39,490 bases of DNA from Rhizomucor pusillus. Taxonomy: Eukaryota; Mucoromycota; Mucoromycetes; Mucorales; Lichtheimiaceae. Below the pieces are notes generated by a model. That model did not search any database and was not told the origin of the DNA. It saw only the letters and a program-made list of their open reading frames with translations. Where the stretch lies: contig FWWN02000642.1 of assembly GCA_900175165.2 (NCBI GenBank), positions 1-39,490 on the forward strand, written 5' to 3'. The position numbers were made by a program, and so were the translations under genes. Positions 11,083 through 21,118 of this stretch are shown here, one piece after another. Numbering within the stretch: position 1 is the stretch's first letter; the number at the start of each line of letters is the position of its first letter.

Positions 11083-12216
11083 TTACCTTGAAGCTTTATC
11101 GTCTTCCAGGGCTTTCTGTATGATTTCTGTGCTTTCCGTTACTCTGATCTGCGCTATTTGGGCACATCGCAAAACCTGTTCCATATCAAGTGGAATGCCT
11201 CCAGCTTTCGATAACGTGCAAACTTCCTTGTGGATGTTCATTGTGATAGTCATGTCTCCTTCCTTCACTTTCTCTTCCAGGTAGTTAGGGTCTACAACGA
11301 GCGCTTTCCTATATATTCATCATTCAGCAACATAAATCGGAATATCTTTAGGATCAGTGGTATACCCTTTATCAAAGAATGCAAATGTGACGCAGATGGG
11401 AATATGATGGATGCTTAGTGGTACTGGATTCCGTTGATCAATAGGATGCTAACAGGCGATTTGGTGGTTAATGCGAGACACGATGGTATGCAGCCTAAGT
11501 TCACACAACATACGATAGTAACTTCTTCACCGATAACGGTGACATCTGGTCGTCGAAAATGTAAAAGAGCTGTGATTGCTGCGATGCCGGCACAGTCGAT
11601 CAAGTTTCCGTCATAGTCCAAAAAGTGTAAATCAATACGGATCACCCACACCTTTTTTCACAGCGTTTGTAAATTACATGCTAACGTTTAAGGGTCGATC
11701 AAAGTTTACCTTCTCGCCAGCAACTATACATAATCCTTCTGTGTCGATCGCCCGACTCCTACGCAGTGCTTTTTCGATAATTCTACTAACCAGGACTTCC
11801 TCTTCTGAACGGCTGTAGCAAATGGATATTAGTAAAACACAGTATATAAAATGCTTATCTTCATACCTTCCAGCTTCAAATGTTGGACATGCCATAGGTG
11901 ATATTTCCGTGTTGAATATAAGAATGCCTTCTGTTGGCTTATCTTGACGCGGTCGCCCCACTTCAGCAGATACTTTGGCTGCGACTCTGTATACATATAT
12001 ACAATGGTTACTAGGATAGAACTATCTTTATGGGGAACGCGCTTTTGCTTGCCTCGTCTTGCCCAACTGCACAGTGACCTGACCATGGTCGACACCAAAA
12101 TCGATCTGGAGCGTTCGCACATCGTAGATCCCACGCCCGTCTACACGTCTTCCTTGCCGCAGTGCTTCCAGAAGGAATTCTTTCTCGTTTATACTCGGAT
12201 CGATCCCTTTGACCAT
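11083..12216 (-). CDS. RRP45: RNA exosome ring subunit RRP45 (EXOSC9 type)
   Basis: Six exons: 12053-12216, 11867-11986, 11710-11812, 11514-11651, 11366-11448, 11083-11308; 277 residues. RNase PH fold: EKEFLLEALRQGRRVDGRGI, LQIDFGVDHGQVTVQLGKTR, EGILIFNTEISPMACPTFEA, IDTEGLCIVAGEKVWVIRID, DGNLIDCAGIAAITALLHFR, PVPLSIHHIPICVTFAFFDK. It is a catalytically inert ring member of the exosome, used for 3'-end processing and decay of RNA in nucleus and cytoplasm. I start at 12216 (MVKGIDPS) because this fits the family; an in-frame ATG at 12294 would add a hydrophobic leader unlike RRP45. The first intron uses a GC donor (GCAAGC) with acceptor ATACAG. The last codon before the stop could also splice (AGGTAAAT) to add two residues. 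Confidence 0.92.
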
Positions 12217-12303
12217 TGAGAAGGAGAAATAAAAGAGTAATAATAAGGGAAGAAAGAGTTCAAAAAATTTGTGGATGTCGGATATCTCTCTCAAAAGTTG
12301 AGT
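12217..12303. promoter_or_regulatory. Short bidirectional promoter, RRP45 / NOPCHAP1
   Basis: Only 87 bp separate the start codon of RRP45 (12216, minus) from the upstream start of NOPCHAP1 (12304, plus). Both genes serve nucleolar RNA or RNP metabolism, so a shared promoter is likely. No obvious TATA box is seen on either strand; the stretch is A-rich on the plus strand. Confidence 0.6.
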
Positions 12304-12985
12304 ATGAGCACCAGCAAGCGATCGTCAGATCTCGTTAATGTCCCCGGCAAAGAGAAAACCATTGGTAGCGTTGCAATTAAAGAATTACTGTCGAGAGGAG
12401 CAAGTGCCTAACAATGCAAACAGCGAAGCTCCTAGCTAAGGATCAGCCGGACGAGAAACAGCAAGACTCTTCAGCAGACGTTCCAAAAAGCAAACCCAAA
12501 ACGTACAAAATAGAACCCCCCAGTGACAGTAAGTGGATACTATACATGAAACGTTGCTATATGATATTCAATGACCTTCATACATGATAGTTCTATCTCG
12601 AGTACAAGCATTCCTGCCGCAGCTTAAATCGGCTAACGAGGAACTAAGTAAAGCAGACCCTTCAAAACTCAATATTGAAAACTTGGAGGATGAAGACGAG
12701 CGTTACATTGAAATGGTACTTTTTCGTCAATCAGGTTTGACTTCCATAGATGATGCTTACAACGCATTGTAGAATCTTGGTTTGGGAGTATTTGAAGAAA
12801 AACGACCCGGCAACGCATCAGACAGCAACAGCGACGATGACGATGGTGATGATATCATTATACCCTCTTCCAGCAGCAAACCAGCTGCAACGAAGCCGAG
12901 TATCCATGTATTACCCAAAGACGACGAGGAAGACAAGAATGACGATGATAAAATTGATAACGAAAATGATAAAGGAGAACAATGA
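12304..12985 (+). CDS. NOPCHAP1: NOPCHAP1 (C12orf45) homologue, box C/D snoRNP assembly chaperone
   Basis: The well-supported part begins at ATG 12414: exons 12414-12528, 12591-12715, 12773-12985, 150 residues. The core DILSRVQAFLPQLKSANEEL, then KLNIENLEDEDERYIEMNLG, then GVFEE, matches the conserved block of human NOPCHAP1 (V..FLPQM..AN..L, FNIE, I.MD.ALFE), followed by an acidic low-complexity tail. A different frame at 12304-12408 encodes SVAIKELLSRGAS, like the VSKELL motif of the animal N-terminus, so the true start is probably 12304. The two parts would join through a 32-nt GT-AG gap at 12407-12438, unusually short for an intron, or reflect an indel. NOPCHAP1 links NOP58 to the R2TP (RUVBL1/2) chaperone complex. 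Confidence is high for identity and moderate for the N-terminus. Confidence 0.8.
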
Positions 12986-13635
12986 TTTCTAGGCAAACGT
13001 CGAAACGTCCTATTGTTCATCCCGTACCGGTGGAAGACCACAAGGTTGCAGCATTTTCTACAATGAATTACCCGCATATTATTAGTCCAAGTCCACATGG
13101 AAAATAATACACACAGCAGACGTCTTTACCTCCATGATATTGTGTTTCACTCTTGCTGTGCACTCATTTTCGGCCACTGCAAAGTATGACAACAAAGATG
13201 TGTGACCAATGTATGAAGCATAACTATCGCGATGCTGGTTCGTCAACCATTCGCTGTTGCAAAGCTGTTAGTTCATGTTTCCATGATTTGTACAGACACA
13301 AGGTACTTGCTATTTAATCGTGTCAGCATGGCCAGTGCCAACGTATTTCGATTGTACTGTGTTGCAATTGAGATCAAGATTTGAGTTCGATGCAGTTCAA
13401 TCTACCGTCGCAAAGATCCACTTACAGTGTTCGATTTGGCTGTTAATGTTAAGTCTATCCTGTATTATTGATCAGCATGCAAGTTTCTTAAACATTTGTG
13501 CAATCATGTAATTGGTGGGAGTTTACCATGATCTCTTGCTTCTCAAACCTTTTTGAGGCGATCGGAATCCCGGAGATTCGTTGGTCTGCTCTTTAATTCT
13601 TTTTCCCACACTTTTTGGGATCTTGAAAGGTTGTC
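12986..13635. other. Intergenic stretch
   Basis: No coding signal I can support. It contains the 3' UTR of NOPCHAP1 and the promoter of the pterin dehydratase gene. The short ORF at 13320-13511 has no protein-like features. Confidence 0.5.
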
Positions 13636-14032
13636 ATGCATTTCACGAGGGCTCTTTTCCGTAGCGCCTCGACGATGGTGACGACACTCAACGAAACGCA
13701 ACGAGAGACTCTCTTGAAGCCTTTGCTGTCCTCAGGATGGAGCTTACAAGACAAGCGAGATGCCATCGAAAAGACCTTCCAGTTTGCAGACTTTAACCAA
13801 GCATTCGGATTCATGACCCGCGTTGCCCTCAAGGCAGACAAGATGGATCATCATCCAGAGTGGTTCAATGTAAGCTTCAAATACAGCCATTGCAGTAGAT
13901 GCCCGTTCCTGACAACTTGCTTAGGTCTACAACCGTGTTCAAGTAACTCTTTCGACGCATGATTGCCAAGGACTTTCCACTAGAGACATTGAACTTGCCA
14001 AGTTCTGCGATGAAGCTGGAGCAACGAAATAA
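13636..14032 (+). CDS. PCBD1: Pterin-4a-carbinolamine dehydratase
   Basis: Two exons, 13636-13869 and 13925-14032; 113 residues. Family signature [20 protein letters not shown], then [20 protein letters not shown]; the two adjacent His and the later STHD His are the active-site histidines known from mammalian PCD. The enzyme dehydrates 4a-hydroxytetrahydropterin after aromatic amino acid hydroxylation, regenerating the cofactor. There are two possible starts: Met1 at 13636 and Met14 at 13675. The first 13 residues ([13 protein letters not shown]) contain Arg and Ser/Thr and no acid, like a short mitochondrial presequence, so dual targeting by two start codons is conceivable. Confidence 0.93.
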
Positions 14033-14186
14033 AACAGGACTTTGTGGCCTTAAGCATTTTTTAATTTTCGTCATTGGGGGGACGCGTGAGCTTTCTTTTC
14101 TACCTTTCTTTTTACCTCTCTCGGATACGATCGTTTTTCCTACGCTTTCCATCTTCGTTGCATTTCTGCTTTGTGCATTCGCAGCG

Positions 14187-16109
14187 ATGGGACAGTTGCT
14201 GTCCAATCGCTTTCGAAGATCAAAGTCTAAAGGCACGGAATGCATGAGCAAATCTCACACTGCAAGTACCGATCTCGGTGACCAAATTCAGAGTGACAGC
14301 CACGACAAGCGCATGAACAGTGAGACCCCGCAGCAGGAGCAGCAGCAGCGGCAGCGGCAGGATTTGACGGAATGTGACCAGAACGTGAAGTATCCAAAGA
14401 AAAACTATCCTAAGGGAACTCTGATATAATAACATAAAAACTGATGCTGTTATCCTTTCACCTTTGTTTCCATCCAGGAGATTGTATCTGATGATTTAGT
14501 CTGCGTGGATGGCGATTTGCCAGAAATTACCGAAGATGGTGTTTTTGAAGACATATCCTCGGACGTGTTCAAATCCCACGTTACGGCAGGTATAATAATA
14601 TGGTGAAATAACAAATACTCTATACTAGCTTCTAACCCTTTGATAGGCTCCTCGGGTCTTGGCTTCAAGCTAGTGTTGGAGCCAAAGCAAGCATGGGCAG
14701 ACAGTATGTTTCTTGTTAGACAGTCTGAAAAACGTCGTCTCCTGCATTCTGAGCATATCCTGGCGAAGCTGCGCAATCAAAACACTTCAAGTATTCAATG
14801 TAACGTGCTGGAAGATACTGGTTCTACAGTCGCTCAAAACTTTTCCAGAAGAAATAATGATGATGATGTTGCTGGCGAAAATCAGCTGAATATTGCGGCA
14901 AAGTCGATCGAGACACCAGCATCCATATCAGTTCAGGAAAATTTGCCCAGTGACAGCAGTGTCATCATCAAAGGAGTTGATATGGAAGGAAGCAATAATG
15001 ATAGCAAGCGATCAAAAGATATGGAAATCTTAACAAGCAATTCCGAAAAGGCCTCTATGTGGACGGAACCGACGACCCAGGGACCACGTAAAAGCCTATT
15101 TTCCGATGAATCAAATGCTCAAGATACAAATAGCTCTGCAAAACAGCAAAATTTATCGGGTGATTCTCCAGTGCAGCCAGATAACGATGAGCCAGCATCC
15201 GTTGCAAATCAACTCGCTGTTGGGACTACAACAGATGATCCAGAATCATTTTCCAAAGACGAAGAACATATACAATGCACTTTGATACTATCATATGCGA
15301 GCCCACATCAAAATGCAGGTTCACAGGCAATGCAAGAGCCTGCAATCTCATCCAACATTGTATCGGCACAGCTGCATATGGCCAAACACACAGTCGCTGG
15401 CGATGCGACTTCCGACGGATTGCTACAGGAACAAATAAAAATAGTTCCGGATAATCACGGCGTTAAAGGAGAAGATACCGGAAACAACAAACCAGATACT
15501 GAGCCGACCACATCGAATAGATCAGACGCGGCCTTGGATGCTAGCAATGATGTTTCTGAACAGAGAGATTTGGGGCAAGCAGTCAACGTCGGAAGTGCAG
15601 ACGCATCTGCAGCCCATACATGCGACACAAGGCCGTATGATATTAACAGCAAAGATCAAAACAAGCGAAGTCAGCAAACCGCATCCGAAGACCAACGCGT
15701 CCAGGGTGTCAACAGTTTGCATGGAAGATCAGATAACGTCTTGAAGGGTTTGATAACCAAAAATCACGAGACCTCTGATGTTTCTCACGCGACAACAAAG
15801 AGAGATAATATCCCCTCCTCCAGAATGCAAACAGCTGAACATCCCGGTGCATTAGCGTGCTCTACGCGACAACGACCTGCAGTGGACAACAATGCAGCGA
15901 GACGTGCAAAGAGCTTGGATGAAAGAAAACGCAGCAGGGATGATGATCAAATTGCCATTATATCGAGCAATGACTATATTTGCCTCTTCTGTCAATTTGA
16001 AATATTTAGTCGAGGATACAAAGAAGCAAAGCGTAGAAAAGGATATTATAGGCGTAAAAGGGAGAAAATTAAAGAGGCCACGAAGGTTCGGCCGTCGAAG
16101 CCAGCATGA
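14187..16109 (+). CDS. Uncharacterised disordered protein with N-myristoylation-like start and CxxC/basic C-terminus
   Basis: Three exons: 14187-14384, 14478-14589, 14647-16109; 590 residues, phases consistent. It starts MGQLLSNRFRRSKSK: Gly2 with Ser6 and a following basic stretch fits N-myristoylation plus membrane binding. A moderately conserved-looking segment follows (DDLVCVDGDLPEITEDG, FKLVLEPKQAWADSMFLVRQ). About 390 residues of low-complexity Ser/Asp/Asn/Gln sequence lead to a C-terminal module of about 45 residues: YICLFCQFEIFSRGYKEAKR and then RRKGYYRRKREK. The CxxC pair is followed by a strongly basic helix. I cannot assign a function. The ATG is 154 bp after the PCD stop and the stop 135 bp before the next ATG on the same strand. 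Confidence 0.75.
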
Positions 16110-16244
16110 TCAAATTCCTGATCGGACAATGATCATCGTCGGCCCTGAATGCGCCCAAACAAATAAATTGGGGAAGTCCGTCCGACTCAGCAGGTTTCTT
16201 TCCTTCTCTTTTCATTCCCTGCTGTTGGTTAAGAATGTTCATAA

Positions 16245-17281
16245 ATGGAGTGGATATCAAAGTGTGTCTCCAGTCTTTACTCTAATGATTGTCCCAGCGA
16301 CTGTAAAAAATCCTGTCTGCCACCTATAGTCAGCGAGCCCTTGCCCGACATTGAACCGACCAGAGACTGTCTAGGGTGCGACAAACCATGCGGGCTCCAT
16401 CCGGTTGTACCTCCCAACTTGAACATTGATCAATCACGACCGCTATACAATACAGTCCCTGCATATGCAATCCATATAATCATCCTGACCGGCAAGGCGG
16501 ATTGGCCTGCTCACATTGAAGACGACGGTGTAGCCAAAGCCTTGATAGAGGCGATCAACGTCCGAAAAAAGAAAGTATCCATGTTTGAGCGATCAGAGAA
16601 TGACCGATTTCATCTACGCAGTCTACGAGCATCGGTGCCTGACCGTGATTCTCTTTCACAGCGCATTATCGTCACAAATGCTTCCCTCTCTTCACAGTAC
16701 ACTAAACAGCGCAACGCATGTGATGTACTGCTGATGCCAGACAATGTTATCATCAGTAACATTACTCCGAGACGAGCCAATGCCTTTATTGACTTTGTAT
16801 GCGGCAAACCATCTGACCAGTTCACTGTCCGACCCTCGCCTTTCACCAACCTTCTCCTTGTATGCGGTCATGCACGCAAAGACAGACGGTGCGGCACGCT
16901 CGGCCCTATGCTTCAGACAGCATTGACAACCGCCATGGACAACGCCGGTGTTCCGGGACAAGTGGCGCTGTGTAGCCATCTAGGAGGTAAAAAAATTTGG
17001 CGCGGTTTTTTTCTGCAAAAATAGAATACTTATATATATATATATATATATTAACGATTATATTTTCAGGGCATGCATTTGCCGGCAACGTTGTTCTGTA
17101 TACCCACAATGGCCAGCGTGCTATCTGGTACGGTAGAGTCACCCCCTGCCACTGCGCGGAAATTGTACAGCTCTCCATCCTGCAAGACCGAGTCATCCAA
17201 GAACTCGTCAGAGGAGTCTTCGATGCAGGCTGCGTTTCATCGCAGCGCGTAAATAATAAAGCAGCGTTGTTGGATTGGTAA
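16245..17281 (+). CDS. AIM32: Thioredoxin-like [2Fe-2S] ferredoxin of the Apd1/Aim32 (sucrase/ferredoxin-like) family
   Basis: Two exons, 16245-16986 and 17070-17281; 317 residues. The C-terminal thioredoxin-like domain carries LLLVCGHARKDRRCGTLGPM (Cys207 and Cys216, CX8C) and ALCSHLGGHAFAGN (His245 and His249, HX3H). Two Cys plus two His in this spacing is the unusual cluster ligation described for yeast Apd1/Aim32. GRVTPCHCAEIV follows. The N-terminus is Cys-rich (Cys7, 16, 20, 24, 42, 45, 49), and the middle is variable. Yeast members act in cytosol (Apd1) or mitochondria (Aim32); no clear presequence is seen here, so location is open. Choice between Apd1 and Aim32 needs a tree. Confidence 0.88.
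17031..17050. repeat. (TA)10 microsatellite in an intron
   Basis: Ten TA units within the single intron of the Apd1/Aim32-like gene, between its donor at 16987 and acceptor at 17069. It is likely variable in length between strains; no effect on the coding sequence. Confidence 0.9.
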
Positions 17282-17516
17282 AGAAAAAAGGCATAAATCT
17301 CGCTATTTGTTTTACTTTGATACAGCAGCGTGGAATGTAAGAAAAAGGGACAAATATACAGATCGCTGAAAGAAAAGGGGGGAAATGAAAAGAATATCAT
17401 ATTTGGAAAAAGGAATGGGAAGTGAGGAATGAGCGATGTACATGGTCGTGGTGGTAGTGGTGGTGAATTGCAAGGGACAAGGATGGTTGGTATCTTGAGT
17501 GGAATCGCACACCAAT

Positions 17517-19260
17517 TTATCTCAGAAGCTTGACATCTGTTGATCTTGCCGAAAGTTCAGATTGCGGATATAGCTCCCAGAACCGAAGTGTTTCGTCGCC
17601 AGCACCCGTAACCACAGTGCTACTGTCGTAACTCATTGACATGTACAGGACACGACTCGTGTGTCCACTGAGAGTCGCCAGTCTCTCGAAATTCTCGGGA
17701 TCCGCCTTCCATACAAGCACTTGGTTGTTTGACGTGCTGTCAGCGCTGCTGGAGAATCCATGGGATGATACAAGTTCGTCTTCCCGTGTCGACCAAGCGA
17801 GGTTGCAGACTTGTGCACCGGTGGTGTAGCTGGAGATTGCTACGCCGGACATTGCGTTCCAGAAACGTATCGTCTTATCTGCAGTTCCGCCTCCACTCGC
17901 AAGCAAACCTCTGGTATACGGGCTCCACGCTATGGCTTTGATTGCTGCAGTGTGTTCCTCGAACCGGTGTAAAAGACGAGGTGATGTGCTTTCCCATACT
18001 ATCAAGTTATTGTCGTTTCCGCCTGATGCAAGCATCGTTCCTTCCGGATTCCATTTGAGACCGCATACTTCCTGCGTATGGTCGGTAAGCTCGCAAAAGT
18101 TCTCTGTTGCTACTCGCACGTCGTGATGGAAAATTTTGTGATCGCGACCTCCGGATGTCAGGACATTGAAGTTCCATGCCAAAGATCCCGTGCGCCCAGT
18201 GTGTCCTTCCCATCTTCGAATTCTGCGCATTATTTCGGTATCGTACAAGTACACATATCCTCGGTTTGTACCAACTGCAAGGCGGTTGGCGCCAGAAGCC
18301 CAACATACGGACGTAACGCTATCATCAGGATATTCGCATAAACGATTCACTTTGCTGGTTTCTGCATTCCATAGATATACCGAGGTTCCAAGACCGACAG
18401 CAAGAATATCATTCGATCCCCAATCAATCAGGTTCAGATAAAAATCGTCTTTCAGATCTGGAGCATCCAGGATTTTGATGCTGGAATGGTTGAACTCCCG
18501 CAGTGTACGTTGATGTGCGTTCATGACAATTCTTCCCGCCTCGCCGATCGGGCTAGTGTTATATTTTGATGAATATGGGCTATCGACGAGGTACGTTGGA
18601 GAGGGTGAGCGTCGAGAGCTCGGTGTCCCGTTGAAGTTCAGCACTCGCCTGGGAGTATTGTCTCCTCTAGCATAATCTGTTGCCGCGCTCATGTCTCCCA
18701 TCACCTCCCCCAAAAAGTACGCATTGTACCTTTGTATTGCGGGATCTATATGCAAGTGGGGTGTAAGCAAGAGTGTTCCCAAAAGCACAGACCCGGTGCA
18801 AAGCAGCTTATTTACCTCTTTCCCAGCTGAAATCTTCTGGAGACCTTGAGCTGTATTGGGCTTCCATTTCAAATATATCGCGTATGCTGATAGCATCGTC
18901 TCGTGTTGGTATGAACCTGTCTCCATACACTGGTTCCTTTTTTCTGTTTCGCTGGAAGAACGGGCTAATATCTTGAGGTTCGCCGTTCGATGGTTCGCGA
19001 TCGAAACTACTTGAGCCTGTATATGCCAGTTCCTCGTCGTCCTCATCAAAGAAATCTTCCGCAGCTATGGATGCGTCGACAGATGTCCTCCTCGTCCTGA
19101 TTTGAGTAGTAGTGGTCGTTTCGTCTGTCTGAGCTGGTGAACCGGTTGAGTCGCCGCCCAATGATTCTTGAGACCGTTGCTCCGTCTCTTCTGTTCTGCG
19201 CGATGCAGAGCGTAATTTGGATCGGTAAGTACGTTCCATGGCTGAAAATGCGTGGTTCAC
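17517..19260 (-). CDS. CDH1: Cdh1/Fizzy-related APC/C activator (WD40)
   Basis: Two exons, 18816-19260 and 17517-18745; 557 residues from ATG 19260 (550 from the ATG at 19239). The N-terminus is disordered and basic, with a C-box GDRFIPTR near residues 113-120, the element by which Cdc20/Cdh1 proteins bind the anaphase-promoting complex. From about 235 there is a seven-blade WD40 propeller of the Fizzy type: KILDAPDLKDDFYLNLIDWG, VGLGTSVYLWNAET, RRWEGHTGRTGSLAWN, HTQEVCGLKWNPEGTMLASG, GGTADKTIRFWN, VVTGAGDETLRFWELYP. The protein recruits substrates for ubiquitination. It lacks the usual long tail ending in Ile-Arg and stops at Leu-Arg, and KILDAP is not preceded by the Arg-Lys-Ile-Pro motif common in Cdh1, so it may be a meiosis-type or divergent paralogue. 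It is divergent from the COX7A-like gene by about 500 bp. Confidence 0.9.
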
Positions 19261-19768
19261 GCAACAGAGATAGAGAACGAAAGCTCTGCAAAGGGAAGAG
19301 GAAGGAGTCAGCTACGGCTGACAATCTTCCATTTTGCATTGGTCCAAATTCAAAGCCCGTCATGTCTGTTTCTCTCATCCGGTAAAAGCATTACTGCTGA
19401 CTCCCAAAGTCCATGTGCACTATATAAATGTACATAGCTTTATCAATTCAAATGGAGGCAATGGCATTGGTTATAGAATGCATTAGGATAAAACAAAAGT
19501 TATACGGTAGATAACATTGTATTGGTCCACTTTAGTTACTCGATTGATATCAGATGCAGTATAAAGGGTCTTTATACGGGGACATCCTTAGCTAGTTAGC
19601 AGTACAGACTACATATCAAAATATGGTTCAGCAGCACTGGATACTTTTTGTTCTGGCAGCAGGAGGTGTGAATTTGTAACTCAGACCCGTGACGTGACAA
19701 CCCTGGAGTTTTCTTTTGTGATTTTCAAGAGTTGGTCAACTCCTCTTCCAAACAGAACAACTGCAGCA
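19261..19768. other. Divergent promoter region, CDH1-like / COX7A-like
   Basis: 508 bp between the start codons of the Fizzy-type gene (minus) and the COX7A-like gene (plus). No gene is seen. TATAAAT at about 19424-19430 and TATAAAG at 19560-19566 on the plus strand are possible TATA elements for the COX7A-like gene, though both are more than 200 bp upstream of its ATG. Confidence 0.4.
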
Positions 19769-20074
19769 ATGTCTCTCGTCAACAGACCCAACCGTGTCAT
19801 TGAGCACCAAAAGTTCTTCCAAGTATGTTTACGTCTTCGTTAGGCTGAGACGTGATTGCTTACGTCTTGATTAGGCTCCCTCCAACCAACTCTTGTTCCT
19901 CCGTGGTCCCCGTGACAAGCTCTTTGTCTACTCCACCTTCCTTGTCCTCGGTACCGGTCTTGTCGGCTCCCTCTGGGGTGCTGTCAAAATGGCACGCGTA
20001 CGTGTTGCAACATCTTTACTCTCTCGCACAACTCGAGCTAACCTACTCTCTTGTTTTAACAGGGCGACAAATAA
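19769..20074 (+). CDS. cox7a: Cytochrome c oxidase subunit 7A-like protein
   Basis: Three exons, 19769-19822, 19875-19997 and 20063-20074; 62 residues. The sequence runs VIEHQKFFQ, LFLRGPRDKLFVYSTFLVLG, one transmembrane helix (about 33-53) and ends VKMARGDK. This is the plan of COX7A/yeast Cox7: short matrix part with [KR]xFQ, a LxLRGxxDKLxY motif, one membrane span, short tail. It is a structural subunit of respiratory complex IV in the mitochondrial inner membrane. The last coding exon holds only three sense codons and the stop. Codon choice is strongly C-ending, typical of high expression, like RPS15 in this window. Confidence 0.85.
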
Positions 20075-20165
20075 GGTCAACGACGCCCTTCTAGAAACAG
20101 AACAGTTGATGTAGAGGATAAAACTTTTTGTTTGTTTTCAAGAATGCAATGACGGCATGCATCTT

Positions 20166-20625
20166 TCATTTCCTTTTTCCAAAAACATTGGCTACAAATT
20201 CTCTTGCTGGTTCCCTTATCGTACCTACATCGACGATACATCGTGGATTACAGAGCGTGATGAGCTTTTGATACGAATATGAGAGGTTGTCGACGAAAAC
20301 CGAGCGAGTATACATATTTGCCGCTTTTTTCGTCCATTCTTTTCTTATTCGATCTTCATTTTCTATGAGTTTCCTAATCAGCCAGCTACTATCTGTTAAT
20401 TGTGTCAGGTGATTAACAAGTCCACAAATTTCCAGTTGCAAAAAGAGCAACGAAGCAAACTGTGGCTGTTTAAGACCAACCATCATGCAAGCAAAGTAGC
20501 ATTTAGCTTTGAATGCTTTTTGTGGCCTGTACGCAACATAAACCGGCTTGTTGCTTGAGCTTTTTAAACCCCATCCTCTTTTATGCTTGCTATGGTTACG
20601 ATTCCATTGTTACTGCCATGTAAGT
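20166..20625 (-). CDS. Hypothetical open frame, unrecognised
   Basis: The frame is open on the minus strand from about 20625 to a stop at 20166; the first ATG is at 20486 (106 codons), but coding-like sequence extends upstream of it (SNKPVYVAYRPQKAFKAKCY). The downstream part reads as a helical soluble protein (RKLIENEDRIRKEWTKKAAN, LITLCNPRCIVDVGTIREPA). An initiating ATG could lie in another exon (an ATG at 20669 opens a short protein-like stretch), but I found no donor/acceptor pair in phase. I do not recognise the family. It may be a gene remnant. Confidence 0.3.
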
Positions 20626-21059
20626 AAATATCCCGATTATCCATAGTTATGGTAGCGCAACGAATACATTTGATTGTGGTGAGACTGTGGTGATTAGTAA
20701 CACATAGTCCAGGAAGTGCTATTTTTCTGAACAACAATGAAAGTCTCTGAAAAAGGCCTTGCGATCCGATGCTTATATAATTCAATGGAAGACTCTACAA
20801 ATTCAACTGAGACTTGAGCACTACAATACTCCTGATCCATGATCAGTGGATAATGGACCGTTGATTAAGTTCATGGCAGGTACAAGGTGACTGACAACAT
20901 TTCGGCACAAATGAGACACACCTTTTCCAAAAATTAATGTCGCTGCAATTTGTCGTTTTGGTGTATAAATGTATTATAAAAATTTAACAAAATGCGACAT
21001 TACTTTTGGGAAAAAGTGTATTTTCCCAGGAGTTTTAGCTTTTCTTTTTCATGTATAAG

Positions 21060-21118
21060 TCCAATCCGAATTCCGAGTGGGCTTGGTCACTCATTTCAGA
21101 TCAAGAATTCGGATTGGA
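21060..21118. repeat. Perfect 14-bp inverted repeat with 31-bp loop
   Basis: TCCAATCCGAATTC at 21060-21073 is followed at 21105-21118 by its exact reverse complement. The arms do not extend beyond 14 bp. It sits in a gene-poor region and belongs to no gene I can model. It may be a transcript hairpin, a protein-binding palindrome, or the end structure of a small non-autonomous element. Confidence 0.7.

Noticed and set aside
14566..14580. GTTCAAATCCC, like a tRNA B box
   Set aside because: It lies in a coding exon (DVFKSH), and no A box or cloverleaf can be folded around it.
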